Part shown: positions 33,197-42,761 of the stretch, piece by piece
Numbering within the stretch: the stretch's first letter is position 1
Layout of the letters: the number at the start of each line of letters is the position of its first letter
NCBI GenBank assembly: GCA_015060485.1
Contig: SUYI01000023.1
Location: 1-59,145 of the forward strand
From: Prevotella sp.
GTDB lineage: Bacteria; Bacteroidota; Bacteroidia; Bacteroidales; Bacteroidaceae
Reading direction: 5' to 3'
DNA length: 59,145 nt
Notes under the pieces: model-generated
Told to the model about the DNA's origin: nothing
Database searches by the model: none
Seen by the model: only the letters and a program-made list of their open reading frames with translations
Position numbers and translations under genes: made by a program

Positions 33197-33739
33197 TTAC
33201 AATGCTTTTAGTTCATCTTCAAACTTCGCACACAAAAACGCTTTCATCTTACCTAAACGATAGAAAACAGCGTGTTGTGTTGTGCCGTAAACATCTGCAA
33301 TTTGATAGGTATTTAAACCATTGCGAAAATACAATTGAAATAGTTCAAATTCAGATGCACTAAAAGAGTCCTTTGCAACCTTCATTAAATTTGCAATGAA
33401 AGCATCTTTTTTCTCTTTTGATACTTCGCTTTCATTGTTGCTTTCATCTACTTTCAAAATAGCCCAAAATAAGTCCTTTGGTCTAATTTCTTTCATAGAT
33501 GCAGCGTAGCGGATTTTACTTTGTCTTTTGTAGGTAGCAATAAACAAAGAAAGAAATACCTTTTCGTCATTACCTGATGCAATTTCACGACAAATTAGAT
33601 AACTGTCATGAAATACATCTTCACTTGTCACATTGTAAATTTCTCCGAATAAATTCGTAGAAACTACTCTTTCCTTAACTTGCTGATAGTTAGCGGAAAA
33701 CCAACTATCAAAGTTGTTTGTTTGTCTTGCTTTTTTCAT
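33197..33739 (-). CDS. Sigma-70-like (region 4) transcription factor
   Basis: 180 residues. The C-terminal third has the sigma region 4 pattern: FSASEFELFQLYFRNGLNTY, then QIADVYGTTQHAVFYRLGKMKAFL as the helix-turn-helix. The N-terminal part (SEDVFHDSYLICREIASG) fits a region 2-like helical domain. Similar short factors occur in Bacteroidetes phages and mobile elements. It could direct RNA polymerase to element promoters. Inverted TATCGTACTT copies lie just upstream, the nearer one as TATCGTACTTTTG, which also contains a -7 box. Confidence 0.65.
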   Translation of the reverse strand: MKKARQTNNFDSWFSANYQQVKERVVSTNLFGEIYNVTSEDVFHDSYLICREIASGNDEKVFLSLFIATYKRQSKIRYAASMKEIRPKDLFWAILKVDESNNESEVSKEKKDAFIANLMKVAKDSFSASEFELFQLYFRNGLNTYQIADVYGTTQHAVFYRLGKMKAFLCAKFEDELKAL

Positions 33740-34130
33740 AATTCGTAATGTATTAAAAGTGTTATTAAAAAATGAATTTCACTACAAAAGTACGATAAAT
33801 ATTGATATAATGTACGCATGAAAGTACGATAAATGCCTTGTTTTTACATTGTCTAAATGATTTGCAGATGCTTGATTTTCAGTTAGTTATAAAAATATAG
33901 ACCACCCCTCCCCCCTTGATAGAATCGAGATTCGTGTGGGTGACTTCCCACAAAAATTTTTTATTTTATTTTTTTTATTATATCATCCCCATCACCCCCA
34001 CAACCTTCCCTTCCCTCTATCTCCAGGACTGGTGTATGTGTTCGTATTGTTGTGTGTGATTCCTTGTAAAGATTTCAGAAAATCTTCGTGTCATTTATTG
34101 TTTAGTGGTACAATATTGCGAATTATTTTG
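33740..34130. other. Intergenic, T-rich
   Basis: Two inverted TATCGTACTT copies (33788, 33822), a C-rich run (accacccctcccccct near 33902) and a long T/A tract near 33955-33990. No gene seen. Confidence 0.5.
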
Positions 34131-34138
34131 TATCTTTG
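34131..34138 (+). promoter_or_regulatory. -7 box of ncRNA candidate 2
   Basis: TATCTTTG followed by GCAG. Confidence 0.65.
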
Positions 34139-34142
34139 CAGC

Positions 34143-34327
34143 CGTAACCGTTTAATCGGTTTATTACATAGTTGGCTTTGCATCCTCGAATCACCACCTC
34201 GACAATAGCGGGCCATATATTACAATCTTGGAGCGTTTGCCTTATGGCGCGGACGTTTCTATCAGGATTGTAGAGTTTGTGGTGAACTCCGAGGATGCGT
34301 AGAAATCGCCTGCGCCTTTTTTGTGGG
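34143..34327 (+). ncRNA. ncRNA candidate 2, strongly structured
   Basis: About 185 nt from a good promoter box to a T-run. GCATCCTCG (34180-34188) pairs with CGAGGATGC (34290-34298), CACCAC (34192-34197) with GTGGTG (34279-34284), and ACAATC (34222-34227) with GATTGT (34266-34271). An internal GCC-TTAT-GGC hairpin and a 5' hairpin around ACCG/TCGGT add to this. No coding frame explains it. Nested long-range pairing of this kind suggests a functional RNA. Identity unknown. Confidence 0.6.
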
Positions 34328-34523
34328 CTGATGCAGGCATAGCGTTTGAATAATTGTTAGTGAGTATATGGATGCTTTATTGTCTGCTATTTCGGTTGCT
34401 GTTATTCCCTTGGATTGATTGTTATGGTGGTACTGGTATCATCAATATTGGCGAGTCGTTTTTTGCTGTTGCCAGTATTCCGTTTGTGTGTCTTTTATTG
34501 TTAAACTCAAATATGTTTCAGTT

Positions 34524-34724
34524 ATGAAGAAATTTATTGTTAATGCCTATCGTGTTCTGGCTGTTTTGTCAGTCATCTTGTCGATTCTGTTTATTGTGAG
34601 GGGTGATGACGTTCTTGCGTCGACTGGTGTATCTTTATTCTTGGGTGGATTTTTCCTTTGGGGTTTTTCTTACATTGTAGAGGCGGCTTGTCTCTTCATT
34701 GAGAAGTATAACAAAGTGGCATGA
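34524..34724 (+). CDS. Small two-TM membrane protein
   Basis: 66 residues from ATG 34524 (MKKFIVNAYRVLAVLSVILS). Two membrane segments (about 8-24 and 36-58) and a short tail. Unknown. It opens the membrane/lipoprotein trio before the tape-measure gene. Small membrane proteins here may act in lysis or exclusion (speculative). Confidence 0.5.
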   Translation: MKKFIVNAYRVLAVLSVILSILFIVRGDDVLASTGVSLFLGGFFLWGFSYIVEAACLFIEKYNKVA

Positions 34725-34748
34725 CAAATAACTAAGAAAGGTTTAATT

Positions 34749-35255
34749 ATGAAGAAGTTGTTATTGTTGGCATTATTGCCGTTGTTGTTTGTTTCTTGCT
34801 CGAAGGATGGTGATTCTCCGTATGAGCCAGTGCAAGAGCCGAGTGAAGTGATCTATTCTGTCAATCTTCACAATGACATTAAGAAGTCTGCTGTCAGCAA
34901 TAGTTCTGATGGCAATCTCTACGATGTTTATGTTGTATCTCAGAATGGCGAAGTCTATTCTATCGGTACTGTTGCGAATGGCGAAGTGGTGAATTTCAGG
35001 TTCCCAAAGGGCTATGACAAGTCGAAGGTGTTTTTCTTTATCCTGAAAATCGGAAAGACGGAAGCGAAGTCGAAGGAAAGCGATTATTGGAGTCCTGAGA
35101 AGTCCTATGGCAAGTTGCTTTCATTCTTTGTGGACGAGTCGAAGCCCATTGAGGTTTATATCACTGAGAACACAACTTATTCGTCTTTCTCATGCAAGGA
35201 TATTGCGAATTTCAAGAATATGCTCCAGTCCGTTCTCTCAGGATTGGGTCAATGA
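34749..35255 (+). CDS. Lipoprotein, unknown
   Basis: 168 residues with a lipoprotein signal (MKKLLLLALLPLLFVSC, lipid Cys at 17). Mature part is beta-rich. Family not recognised. An element-encoded lipoprotein could alter the host surface, for instance in superinfection exclusion (inference). Confidence 0.7.
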   Translation: MKKLLLLALLPLLFVSCSKDGDSPYEPVQEPSEVIYSVNLHNDIKKSAVSNSSDGNLYDVYVVSQNGEVYSIGTVANGEVVNFRFPKGYDKSKVFFFILKIGKTEAKSKESDYWSPEKSYGKLLSFFVDESKPIEVYITENTTYSSFSCKDIANFKNMLQSVLSGLGQ

Positions 35256-35287
35256 GTGAATGTTTCATCAAATAAATCGTGTAGAAT

Positions 35288-35791
35288 ATGAAGAATTGTC
35301 TGAGATTAGCTGTTTTTGCCCTTGTGGTCGTATTGTTTGCCTCTTGCGGCAAATCTCCGAAGGGTATTGCTGAGTCACGTATGAAGTCTGCCGTTGATTC
35401 GTGGGTGAAGATGCGTGGCGAGCGTAAGGGTTTGGTGTTGAAGTCCTATGACGTTACCGATAAGGACGTTATTGTTTACAATGATTCCGTGTGCGTTATG
35501 CTGATTCACTTGGTTATATCTGGTGATAGGGGTACTGATGAAGCCGATGTGAACTATATCGTTGCCAAACGCAATGATAGATACAGCGAATTGTTCATCT
35601 ATAAGAAGTACAAGGTGCTTACCAGGGAGAGGTATAATGAAGAGATAAAGGACATTGAGGATTTCAGGAAGGAAGCATCTTCTGTCTATGGCAAAAACGA
35701 TTGGGATGACACCCCTGAGGGTAAGATTTCGTCTGACATTATCGGTTACGTCATGAAGGAAGGTGCTGTTATCCCCCATGATGATATATAA
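35288..35791 (+). CDS. Lipoprotein, unknown
   Basis: 167 residues, lipoprotein signal MKNCLRLAVFALVVVLFASC (Cys 20). The mature domain AESRMKSAVDSWVKMRGE... has a cystatin-like helix-strand appearance (VKSYDVTDKDVIVYNDSVCV region), unproven. Same strand and 32 bp after the previous lipoprotein. Confidence 0.7.
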   Translation: MKNCLRLAVFALVVVLFASCGKSPKGIAESRMKSAVDSWVKMRGERKGLVLKSYDVTDKDVIVYNDSVCVMLIHLVISGDRGTDEADVNYIVAKRNDRYSELFIYKKYKVLTRERYNEEIKDIEDFRKEASSVYGKNDWDDTPEGKISSDIIGYVMKEGAVIPHDDI

Positions 35792-35907
35792 GCCGGATTT
35801 AGGCTGTTTTGCCGTGTTATCATGTGCAAATCTCTCAAAAAACGTCAAAAATCGGTGTAAAGTGCATAATTTGTCCGTATTTTTTCTTTCTTTGAAAATT
35901 TATTGTT

Positions 35908-35915
35908 ATCTTTGC
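35908..35915 (+). promoter_or_regulatory. -7 box of ncRNA candidate 3
   Basis: TATCTTTG followed by CACC. Confidence 0.6.
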
Positions 35916-35920
35916 ACCTA

Positions 35921-36010
35921 TCAAACATGAGAGTAATTTTCATTTACTCTAACCAATTTTAAACGCAAAATTCGTTCAGCCGCTTGTCTGTGAAGATGGG
36001 CGGCTTTTTT
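35921..36010 (+). ncRNA. ncRNA candidate 3
   Basis: About 90 nt between the promoter and the terminator at 35979-36011. Contains one hairpin AGAGTAA ... TTTACTCT (35931-35950) and no frame worth noting. Confidence 0.5.
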
Positions 36011-36011
36011 C
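35979..36011 (+). terminator. Terminator of ncRNA candidate 3
   Basis: GCCGC and GCGGC stem followed by T6. Confidence 0.8.
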
Positions 36012-36139
36012 TTTCACGTATTATGCGCGTGCGCAAGGCTTCTATAACCTGTAATTTTGCGTATTTTGTCAAAAATTAAATTTTGCTAAATTTGTAAGGA
36101 TTTTTTACGACTTTGTCGTAAAATGTAAATATAAATTAC

Positions 36140-36147
36140 TATATTTG
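36140..36147 (+). promoter_or_regulatory. -7 box of the tape-measure gene
   Basis: TATATTTG. It overlaps a possible TTG start, which is therefore unlikely; ATG 36175 is 27 bp downstream. Confidence 0.55.
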
Positions 36148-36174
36148 CGGCAGAATAAACAAAAGAAATCGGTT

Positions 36175-39100
36175 ATGGGAGCAAGTGACAATAGACTTAT
36201 GTTTCAGATCGCCGTTAGTGACGTTCGGAAACAACTCGACGCAAGGAAGCGTGAGATTGATAAGTGGATAAAGGAGAATCCTGCCACTATCAATGTCGGT
36301 GTGAAGTTTGAACTGGAAGATTTGAAGTCCAAACTGCAAACCCTTGGAGTCGTATTCGGTAGCACGAATAAGGAAATCAAGGCACTCTCTACGGAAATGG
36401 AGAAAACCCTTGACAAGGTAAATTCCAAACTCAATGAGGCAGGCAATTCAGGCTCTAACGGAGTCGGTAAGATGACTTCCGGGGCGCGTCAGCTTGCAGA
36501 AGCCATGAAGGAAGTCAATGCTTCAAGAGAGAAGGCTGTCGCTGCCAGTAATGAAGAGGCAAATGCACGTCAGAATATCGCTAACATTGAGCAGAATATC
36601 TTAGAGGCTCGTAAGCGCATTGCAGCCATTCAGAGCGGTAAGATGACAAACTTCAAATGGCTTGAAGATGCTAAGATGCTAAAGGAGTCCACTAACAGCC
36701 AGAAGAGCCTTAAAGATGTCTATATTGAGAAACTGAATGGTCAGATTGCCGTTTGGTTAGGTCAGCAGGAAAGAGGCGAGAAAGCCATTACTGAGGCTGT
36801 TGAGCGTAGGGTAAAGGCAGAGAATGAACTTGCAGCAGCTCAGAGCAAGGCAGATTCTTTGAAACAGCTAATGGAGCGTACCACTACACAGCAGCGTTAC
36901 AACAATATGCTTGCTGATACTGAGAAACTACTGGAGCGTATCAAGGCGGCTTCTGCGGGAGCCAATAGCAGTTCCTTGCTGAATGTCGGTGTCCGTGATG
37001 TTGGTGCGTTCCTGGAAAAGGCTTCGTCTCGTTCCGCTTTCAAGGATGAACAGAACGTAGTAGCCAACCTTGTGAGCGAATACAACCGTCTCTTGAAGGT
37101 CTATGGTGCTATCTGTTCTGAGGAAGAGCGTAAGGCAAAGGCTACTGATGCAGCAGCACGAAAGACTGAGCAGAATATTGCAAGGGAAAATGTAGCACGT
37201 CAGAAGTCCGTTGCAGCCGTTCGTGCAGAAGCCGATGAACTGGTTAGGTCACGTAAGGCTGCATTGCAGGGTCAGGGCTTCGACTTGTCTAAGTTGCTCT
37301 CCCTTGGTAAAGACAAACTTGGTACTGAGCAATACGATGCTGTCAGAAATGCCTTGCGTTCCATCCGTGAGGAACTGAGGCAGATAGATACGATTATGCA
37401 GCGTGGCGGTCGTTCTACTGGTCTCATGCTGAATATCGGTGGCAATACTCGTGACTATTCCCATGTCATTGCTACGGCACAGCAGGTCGTAAACATCAAG
37501 AATCAGGCGGCGCAGGCTAACAATCAACTTGCAAGTAGTGAGCGAAACGTTGCAAGTAACGTCGGAATGACTACTTCGGCTCTTAGCGGTCAGTCTCAGG
37601 TGTTGTCAGACCTAAAGACAATGGCAATGCAGTATGTTTCCGTATGGGCGGCGAAGTCATTCATCAACAATATCATAGAGCAAGGCGGTCTCTTGGAACA
37701 GCAGCGTTTGTCTATCGGCGCAATCCTGCAAGATACCTACGAGGCTGATGCCCTCTTTGGCAAGATCAAAGGACTGGCTATCAAGTCACCATTCGGAGTG
37801 ACTGAACTTGATGCCATGACAAAGCAGTTGTCTGCATACGGCTTCAAGTATTCTGAACTCTACGAGTGGACTAAGAGGCTTGCAGACATATCGGCTGCAA
37901 CTGGTACTGAGGTAAGTCGTTTGGCTCTTGCTTTGGGTCATGTGCGCTCTGAGGGTGCTTTGTCCGGCTATACCCTGAGACAATTCGCTATGGGTAATAT
38001 CCCGATGCTTGCTAAGTTGTCTGAGAAGTTGGGTAAGACTACGAGCGAGATTCGTAAGATGGTGTCTCGCAAAGAAATCGGCTATGATGAAGTACTGGAA
38101 GTGTTCAAAGAACTTACTGATGAAGGTGGTATGTTCTACAATGCGCAGGAAACGATGGCAGAGGCTCTTAATGCCAAATTCAAGAACTTGCGTGACTCAT
38201 TCCAGATTATGTACTCTGAAATGGCAGAGGGTGCGCCTGGTGATGCGTTGAAGAGGCTTGCTGAGATTCTTACAGACCTCTCTCGTAACTGGAAGGTGCT
38301 GATGCCGATGATTTCCACTGGCATAGGGCTTTGGGGCATGAGCCGCTTGGCTACTATGGCTATGAACTACGAACTTGCACGTACTGGCACTTACCTTGGT
38401 GTTAATGCCATTGCTACAAGTAAATATAACGTCGCCCAACTAAGGCAGATTGCAACAATGGGGCGTTGGCGCGTCGCTCTTATGGGCGCACGTACAGCCC
38501 TCATGTCCGTTGGTCGTTTCCTTGCAAGTCCTTGGACTATTGGTTTCGCCGCTGTTGAAGGTCTTGTCTATCTTTGGCAGCGACACAATCAGGAAGTGTC
38601 AAAGGCGAAGGAATTGACGTCGGGATTCAGCAATTTAGCTTCTGAGTCTCAGAAAAACCTTACGGCGCGACTTGCTGACATTGACCCATTCAAGGAAGGT
38701 ATGAGTGAGTCGGAATTGAAGTCAGGCATTGATTCCATGACTGACACAATCAAGAACTATGCAGCTAACTCTCAGGAAGTGCTTAATACGGCTTTCGGTA
38801 CTAATGCCGATGGTAAGGTTAAGAGCCTTGCAGAGCAATATCAGTACCTTCGTGAGCAGATGGAAAAGACTGTTGATGTCTATAAGGAACTGGCACGTAC
38901 TGCCGATGCCTTTGAGTTTGGTGTGAACTATACTGATGGCGGTTGGTTTGATGATAACGTAGAGTCAGATCTTACGGACTATGCAAATGCCATGAAGGAG
39001 TATGACGATGCCTTTACCACCTTCACGGCAAACAATCAACTTGCGGTGTCACGTTCCTTGGATGCTCTGATGAGGATGAAGCCGGAGTTGAAGGACATTC

Positions 39101-42100
39101 TTCAATCTTTGGCTTCTGACTCAGAGCGTATCAAATGGCTCTATGAGAATCAGTTTACACAGAAGGATGCCTACAATGGTTTGAAATATCAGTTGCACCT
39201 CAATCGTGCTGACTATGGCGGTTTGCTTGGATATGCCACTGGCAATTATCTGAAAGGTCAAAAGAACGAGGCAATGTCTGAGCTTGACAAGTTCCTTACT
39301 GGTGTTGAAGAGCGTTTGAAGAAATTCGGCTACGATTTCTCTGACAATGGAAAGCATCTCACTGAGAATCAAGTCGGCAATCTCTTGAAGCAGTCTAAGG
39401 AATGGCTCGACAAACACCCCGAATGGCAGAATATCTATGATGTCATTCAGGATAAACTTAATCAGCGTTGGGGTATTCCTATCACTCCTGAGGTTGAAGA
39501 GACGGAAAAGAAACTCAATGAGTGGCAGCAGCAGATGCAGGACTGGCTCGACAAACACGGCTCGACGTTGAAGATTAAGCCTGAAATGTCTCGTAGCGAT
39601 ATTATCAAGATGGTGCATGGTTCTATTGAGGAAACTCAGAAAACCATAGACCAAACAAAGCCTATTCTGCTTCGTTTCAAGGCTGATTTGTCAGACTTGG
39701 GAAATCTGCCTACTGGCTTGCAGACCCCTTGGGGAAGAAAGCAGGCAGCAGATTACCAGGCAGCGACTCCTCAGAATCAGACTGCAAAAGATTTCCTGAA
39801 TGAGTTTGGACTTCCACAGCCTAAGGAAAAGCGTACCTCTCGAAAGGAAGATGCGGAATTGAAGAAAGTCCGTGTCAGACTTGATGAAGCAAAGTCTTTC
39901 CTTGCAGAATACAAGAAATATCGTGAAGTATATGGCAAGGAGCGTTCTATCTCCATGCTTGAAGTCCTTTTCCCAACGACAAAGGGGAAGGGTCAGAAAA
40001 TTGTCGATGATTACAAGTCGGTATTGGAAGGTATAAAGAACTCCATCAAGCTCAATACTGATGACCGCAAGAAATTCGGTATCAGCATTGACAAACTCAT
40101 TAGTGATACGGCTCTCAATGATGCGAAGGTGAAGTTGGATCGCCAAATAAGGGAAATGGAGAACTACATCAGCGATAATATAAGCAAACACGACCTATAT
40201 AAGGCTCTGTATGAAAAGACTGGTGATAAGAATTTCTCCTTAAATGCTTTCTCAGGTCGTATGATGTGGGATGACAAATCTCGTGGCATGGCTGATTTGC
40301 TTCGTGAGCGTATGGGAGATAAGGCAAAGCGTATTGATTGGGATGCTGACGAACAGGATGCGGAAGATTGGTTCAAAAAGAACTTTGCCAATGGTGCTGA
40401 GTTGTTTAAACTTTGGAAGTCCATTGTTGAAATTACCAAAAACAATTATAACGACTCCCTGAGGGAATCAGCCGATGCGATTGAAAAGCAACTTACCTAT
40501 AAGGAGAGGATTGCAAAGATTGAAGAGCGTATTACTGAACTTCAAAAGAAGCGAAAAGAGACTTCTGATGCCAATGAGCAGAAGGGTATTGATTTTCAGA
40601 TTCAGGGTGCCCAGAATGAGATTAACAACCTGCAAAGTGATGCTTTCAAAGAGAGTCTTGACTATCTGCGTTTCTTCGGTGCATCTATGAATCTCGCAAA
40701 TAGCGAGGTACAGCGTATCGGTAATACAATCAAGCAGCAATTGTCTAAGGAATTGTCTAACGGCACTATCAAGGCTGATGAATACTCTCGCACGCTGAGA
40801 GAGGTAACAAAGCACATGGAAGCAAGCCGTAAGGCCTTTAAGGGTGACTTTATGACATTCCTTACTGGCGGTCAGCAGGCTTTGATTTCCAAACGTCAAG
40901 CGGCTGTTGATGATGCAGCTATCAAGGTAGCACAAGCCGAAAAGGAGCGTCAAGAGGCTCTTGCACGTGGCGACAAGGAAGGTGCAAAAGCAGCAGAGGA
41001 ACGTCGTAGGGCGGCTGAAAAAGAAAGGGAAGAAGCGATTAAAGCCCTTGGACTTAGCGAAAAGCAGTATCAGACCCTCAATAAGATGTCAACTGTCTTG
41101 AATCTTGTAGGCGGTGCTTTGGACGGAATGCAGAAAGCAGCCCAATCTCTTGCAGAAATGTTTGACGCATTAGGTAATACAAGTGCAGCTAATACCTGGA
41201 GCGATATATCTGACGGAATTAGGGGTGTTTCTTCTATCCTTACTCCAGTGAACAATGTCGTACAAAGTGCTATGAGTGGTAACGTGTCAGGTGTTGTTAG
41301 TTCAGTTATCTCGGCTCCCGTCGATTTGGTTACAGGCCCGATTACCGCTTTTGCAAAACTTCATGACAAGCGTAGGGAACGTAGGATTCAGGAGTTGAAG
41401 GAAGAGGTACAGCGTATTGCCAACAATACTGAACTGATTCTGAAATCACGTCAGCGCACACTTGGATATGATAGGGGTGAATTGCGTAAATTGTATTCTA
41501 ACCAATACTACCATCAAGAAAATGTTGATTACGCAAGTAAGTTGACAGGTCTTATGGGTGCAATAATAAAGGGTAGTCGATATGGTAGAGGATTTAATTC
41601 TGCTGCCGAGGAAGCCATGTATAACTACTATCAGCAAAATGGTGATGGTAATGGTTACAAACAACAACTTGCTAATCTTCGTTCTGAGCGAGAGAAATAT
41701 ATGCAGATGTATAATGAAGAGGAAGATAAGAAAAAGACCTCTCAGGCTGCATTGGATGAATACAAACAGAAGATTGCTGAACTCGACGACCAGATTCACT
41801 ACTTCGCTCTTGACCTTGCAAACGAGTTGTGGGGTATCGACATGAAAGGTTGGGCGCAACAAATCTCTGATGCTCTCGCTAATGCTTTTGAGAATGGTAC
41901 AAACATGGCAAAAGCATTCAAGAATACCGTTCAAGATATTCTTCGTTCTGTTTTGCACAATATGTTGAAAGTCCAAATTATAGAGCCGATGATGCAGGAT
42001 TTGCAGGATAGATTGTTTGGCAAGCAGAATCCTGATGGCAGCTATACTAATGGCTTGTTCAATATAGATGACCCAGTTAATTCAGCAAATAGGGTTATAA

Positions 42101-42537
42101 AAGAAGTAGCGGAATATTTCGGTCCCAATGGCAAAGGATCTAAGATGGTTGAGTCAGCAGAAGAATTTGAGAAGGCTTATGAAATAATCATGAAGTCTCT
42201 TGGATTTGATTTGAAGCAGAAAGATACAAGTTCACTTAGTGCTTCTATTAATGGAGTAACTGAGGAAACGGCTAATTTGTTTGGAAGCTATATTAATGCC
42301 CTCAGAGCTGATGTTGCTATAAATCGTGGTTTGCTTACTCAGTTTGTCTATGAGTACTGGAATAGCTACGTTGAGCAGATTACCAGTATTCACACAACCC
42401 TTCGGAATATTGATACTAATGTTTCTGCCATAAGGGTATTGCTCTCTGAGAATGGTCGCCTGCAAGGGTACATCGAAAACATGAGTAATCACTTTGACCG
42501 AATAACTAACGGTGTTGAATGGGTAACAGTCAGATAA
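36175..42537 (+). CDS. Phage tail tape-measure protein, 2,120 aa
   Basis: Very long protein from ATG 36175. Residues 1-480 are coiled-coil. Residues about 505-685 match the tape-measure N-terminal domain: LEQQRLSIGAILQDTYEADA, IKSPFGVTELDAMTKQLSAY, RQFAMGNIPMLAKLSEKLGK and NAKFKNLRDSFQIMYSEMAE. Hydrophobic segments follow near 705-725, 775-800 and 1695-1725. Then come further coiled coils and a C-terminal part (KNTVQDILRSVLHNMLKVQI). In phages this protein sets tail length at roughly 0.15 nm per residue, here about 320 nm, and helps DNA entry. No other clear tail gene surrounds it except the gp10-like candidate downstream. Full length and unbroken, so probably under selection. Confidence 0.87.
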   Translation: MGASDNRLMFQIAVSDVRKQLDARKREIDKWIKENPATINVGVKFELEDLKSKLQTLGVVFGSTNKEIKALSTEMEKTLDKVNSKLNEAGNSGSNGVGKMTSGARQLAEAMKEVNASREKAVAASNEEANARQNIANIEQNILEARKRIAAIQSGKMTNFKWLEDAKMLKESTNSQKSLKDVYIEKLNGQIAVWLGQQERGEKAITEAVERRVKAENELAAAQSKADSLKQLMERTTTQQRYNNMLADTEKLLERIKAASAGANSSSLLNVGVRDVGAFLEKASSRSAFKDEQNVVANLVSEYNRLLKVYGAICSEEERKAKATDAAARKTEQNIARENVARQKSVAAVRAEADELVRSRKAALQGQGFDLSKLLSLGKDKLGTEQYDAVRNALRSIREELRQIDTIMQRGGRSTGLMLNIGGNTRDYSHVIATAQQVVNIKNQAAQANNQLASSERNVASNVGMTTSALSGQSQVLSDLKTMAMQYVSVWAAKSFINNIIEQGGLLEQQRLSIGAILQDTYEADALFGKIKGLAIKSPFGVTELDAMTKQLSAYGFKYSELYEWTKRLADISAATGTEVSRLALALGHVRSEGALSGYTLRQFAMGNIPMLAKLSEKLGKTTSEIRKMVSRKEIGYDEVLEVFKELTDEGGMFYNAQETMAEALNAKFKNLRDSFQIMYSEMAEGAPGDALKRLAEILTDLSRNWKVLMPMISTGIGLWGMSRLATMAMNYELARTGTYLGVNAIATSKYNVAQLRQIATMGRWRVALMGARTALMSVGRFLASPWTIGFAAVEGLVYLWQRHNQEVSKAKELTSGFSNLASESQKNLTARLADIDPFKEGMSESELKSGIDSMTDTIKNYAANSQEVLNTAFGTNADGKVKSLAEQYQYLREQMEKTVDVYKELARTADAFEFGVNYTDGGWFDDNVESDLTDYANAMKEYDDAFTTFTANNQLAVSRSLDALMRMKPELKDILQSLASDSERIKWLYENQFTQKDAYNGLKYQLHLNRADYGGLLGYATGNYLKGQKNEAMSELDKFLTGVEERLKKFGYDFSDNGKHLTENQVGNLLKQSKEWLDKHPEWQNIYDVIQDKLNQRWGIPITPEVEETEKKLNEWQQQMQDWLDKHGSTLKIKPEMSRSDIIKMVHGSIEETQKTIDQTKPILLRFKADLSDLGNLPTGLQTPWGRKQAADYQAATPQNQTAKDFLNEFGLPQPKEKRTSRKEDAELKKVRVRLDEAKSFLAEYKKYREVYGKERSISMLEVLFPTTKGKGQKIVDDYKSVLEGIKNSIKLNTDDRKKFGISIDKLISDTALNDAKVKLDRQIREMENYISDNISKHDLYKALYEKTGDKNFSLNAFSGRMMWDDKSRGMADLLRERMGDKAKRIDWDADEQDAEDWFKKNFANGAELFKLWKSIVEITKNNYNDSLRESADAIEKQLTYKERIAKIEERITELQKKRKETSDANEQKGIDFQIQGAQNEINNLQSDAFKESLDYLRFFGASMNLANSEVQRIGNTIKQQLSKELSNGTIKADEYSRTLREVTKHMEASRKAFKGDFMTFLTGGQQALISKRQAAVDDAAIKVAQAEKERQEALARGDKEGAKAAEERRRAAEKEREEAIKALGLSEKQYQTLNKMSTVLNLVGGALDGMQKAAQSLAEMFDALGNTSAANTWSDISDGIRGVSSILTPVNNVVQSAMSGNVSGVVSSVISAPVDLVTGPITAFAKLHDKRRERRIQELKEEVQRIANNTELILKSRQRTLGYDRGELRKLYSNQYYHQENVDYASKLTGLMGAIIKGSRYGRGFNSAAEEAMYNYYQQNGDGNGYKQQLANLRSEREKYMQMYNEEEDKKKTSQAALDEYKQKIAELDDQIHYFALDLANELWGIDMKGWAQQISDALANAFENGTNMAKAFKNTVQDILRSVLHNMLKVQIIEPMMQDLQDRLFGKQNPDGSYTNGLFNIDDPVNSANRVIKEVAEYFGPNGKGSKMVESAEEFEKAYEIIMKSLGFDLKQKDTSSLSASINGVTEETANLFGSYINALRADVAINRGLLTQFVYEYWNSYVEQITSIHTTLRNIDTNVSAIRVLLSENGRLQGYIENMSNHFDRITNGVEWVTVR

Positions 42538-42572
42538 CCGATTTCTTGCCATAATAACTTATTTGTTTATGG

Positions 42573-42603
42573 AACGGCTTTCCTTCGGGTTAGCCGTTTT
42601 TTT
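42573..42603 (+). terminator. Terminator of the tape-measure gene
   Basis: AACGGCT and AGCCGTT stem followed by a T-run. Confidence 0.85.
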
Positions 42604-42724
42604 GTATTTTCTTGTTTATGGTTAATTATCTGATAATAAGATTATTATGATACATATAACTATCATTTAACTCTAAAATGTCGAGATTTTAGTGCAATAA
42701 ATTTGATTTGAGATAGTATTGAGA

Positions 42725-42732
42725 TAACTTTG
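42725..42732 (+). promoter_or_regulatory. -7 box of the last element operon
   Basis: TAACTTTG followed by GCAG, 30 bp before ATG 42762. Confidence 0.6.
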
Positions 42733-42761
42733 CAGCGTGAAACATTTAATTAATATCGCAA

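Noticed and set aside
39121..41976. Antisense frames of 160-177 codons under the tape-measure gene
   Set aside because: No promoter or ribosome site, hydrophobic low-complexity products. By-products of the long coiled-coil gene.
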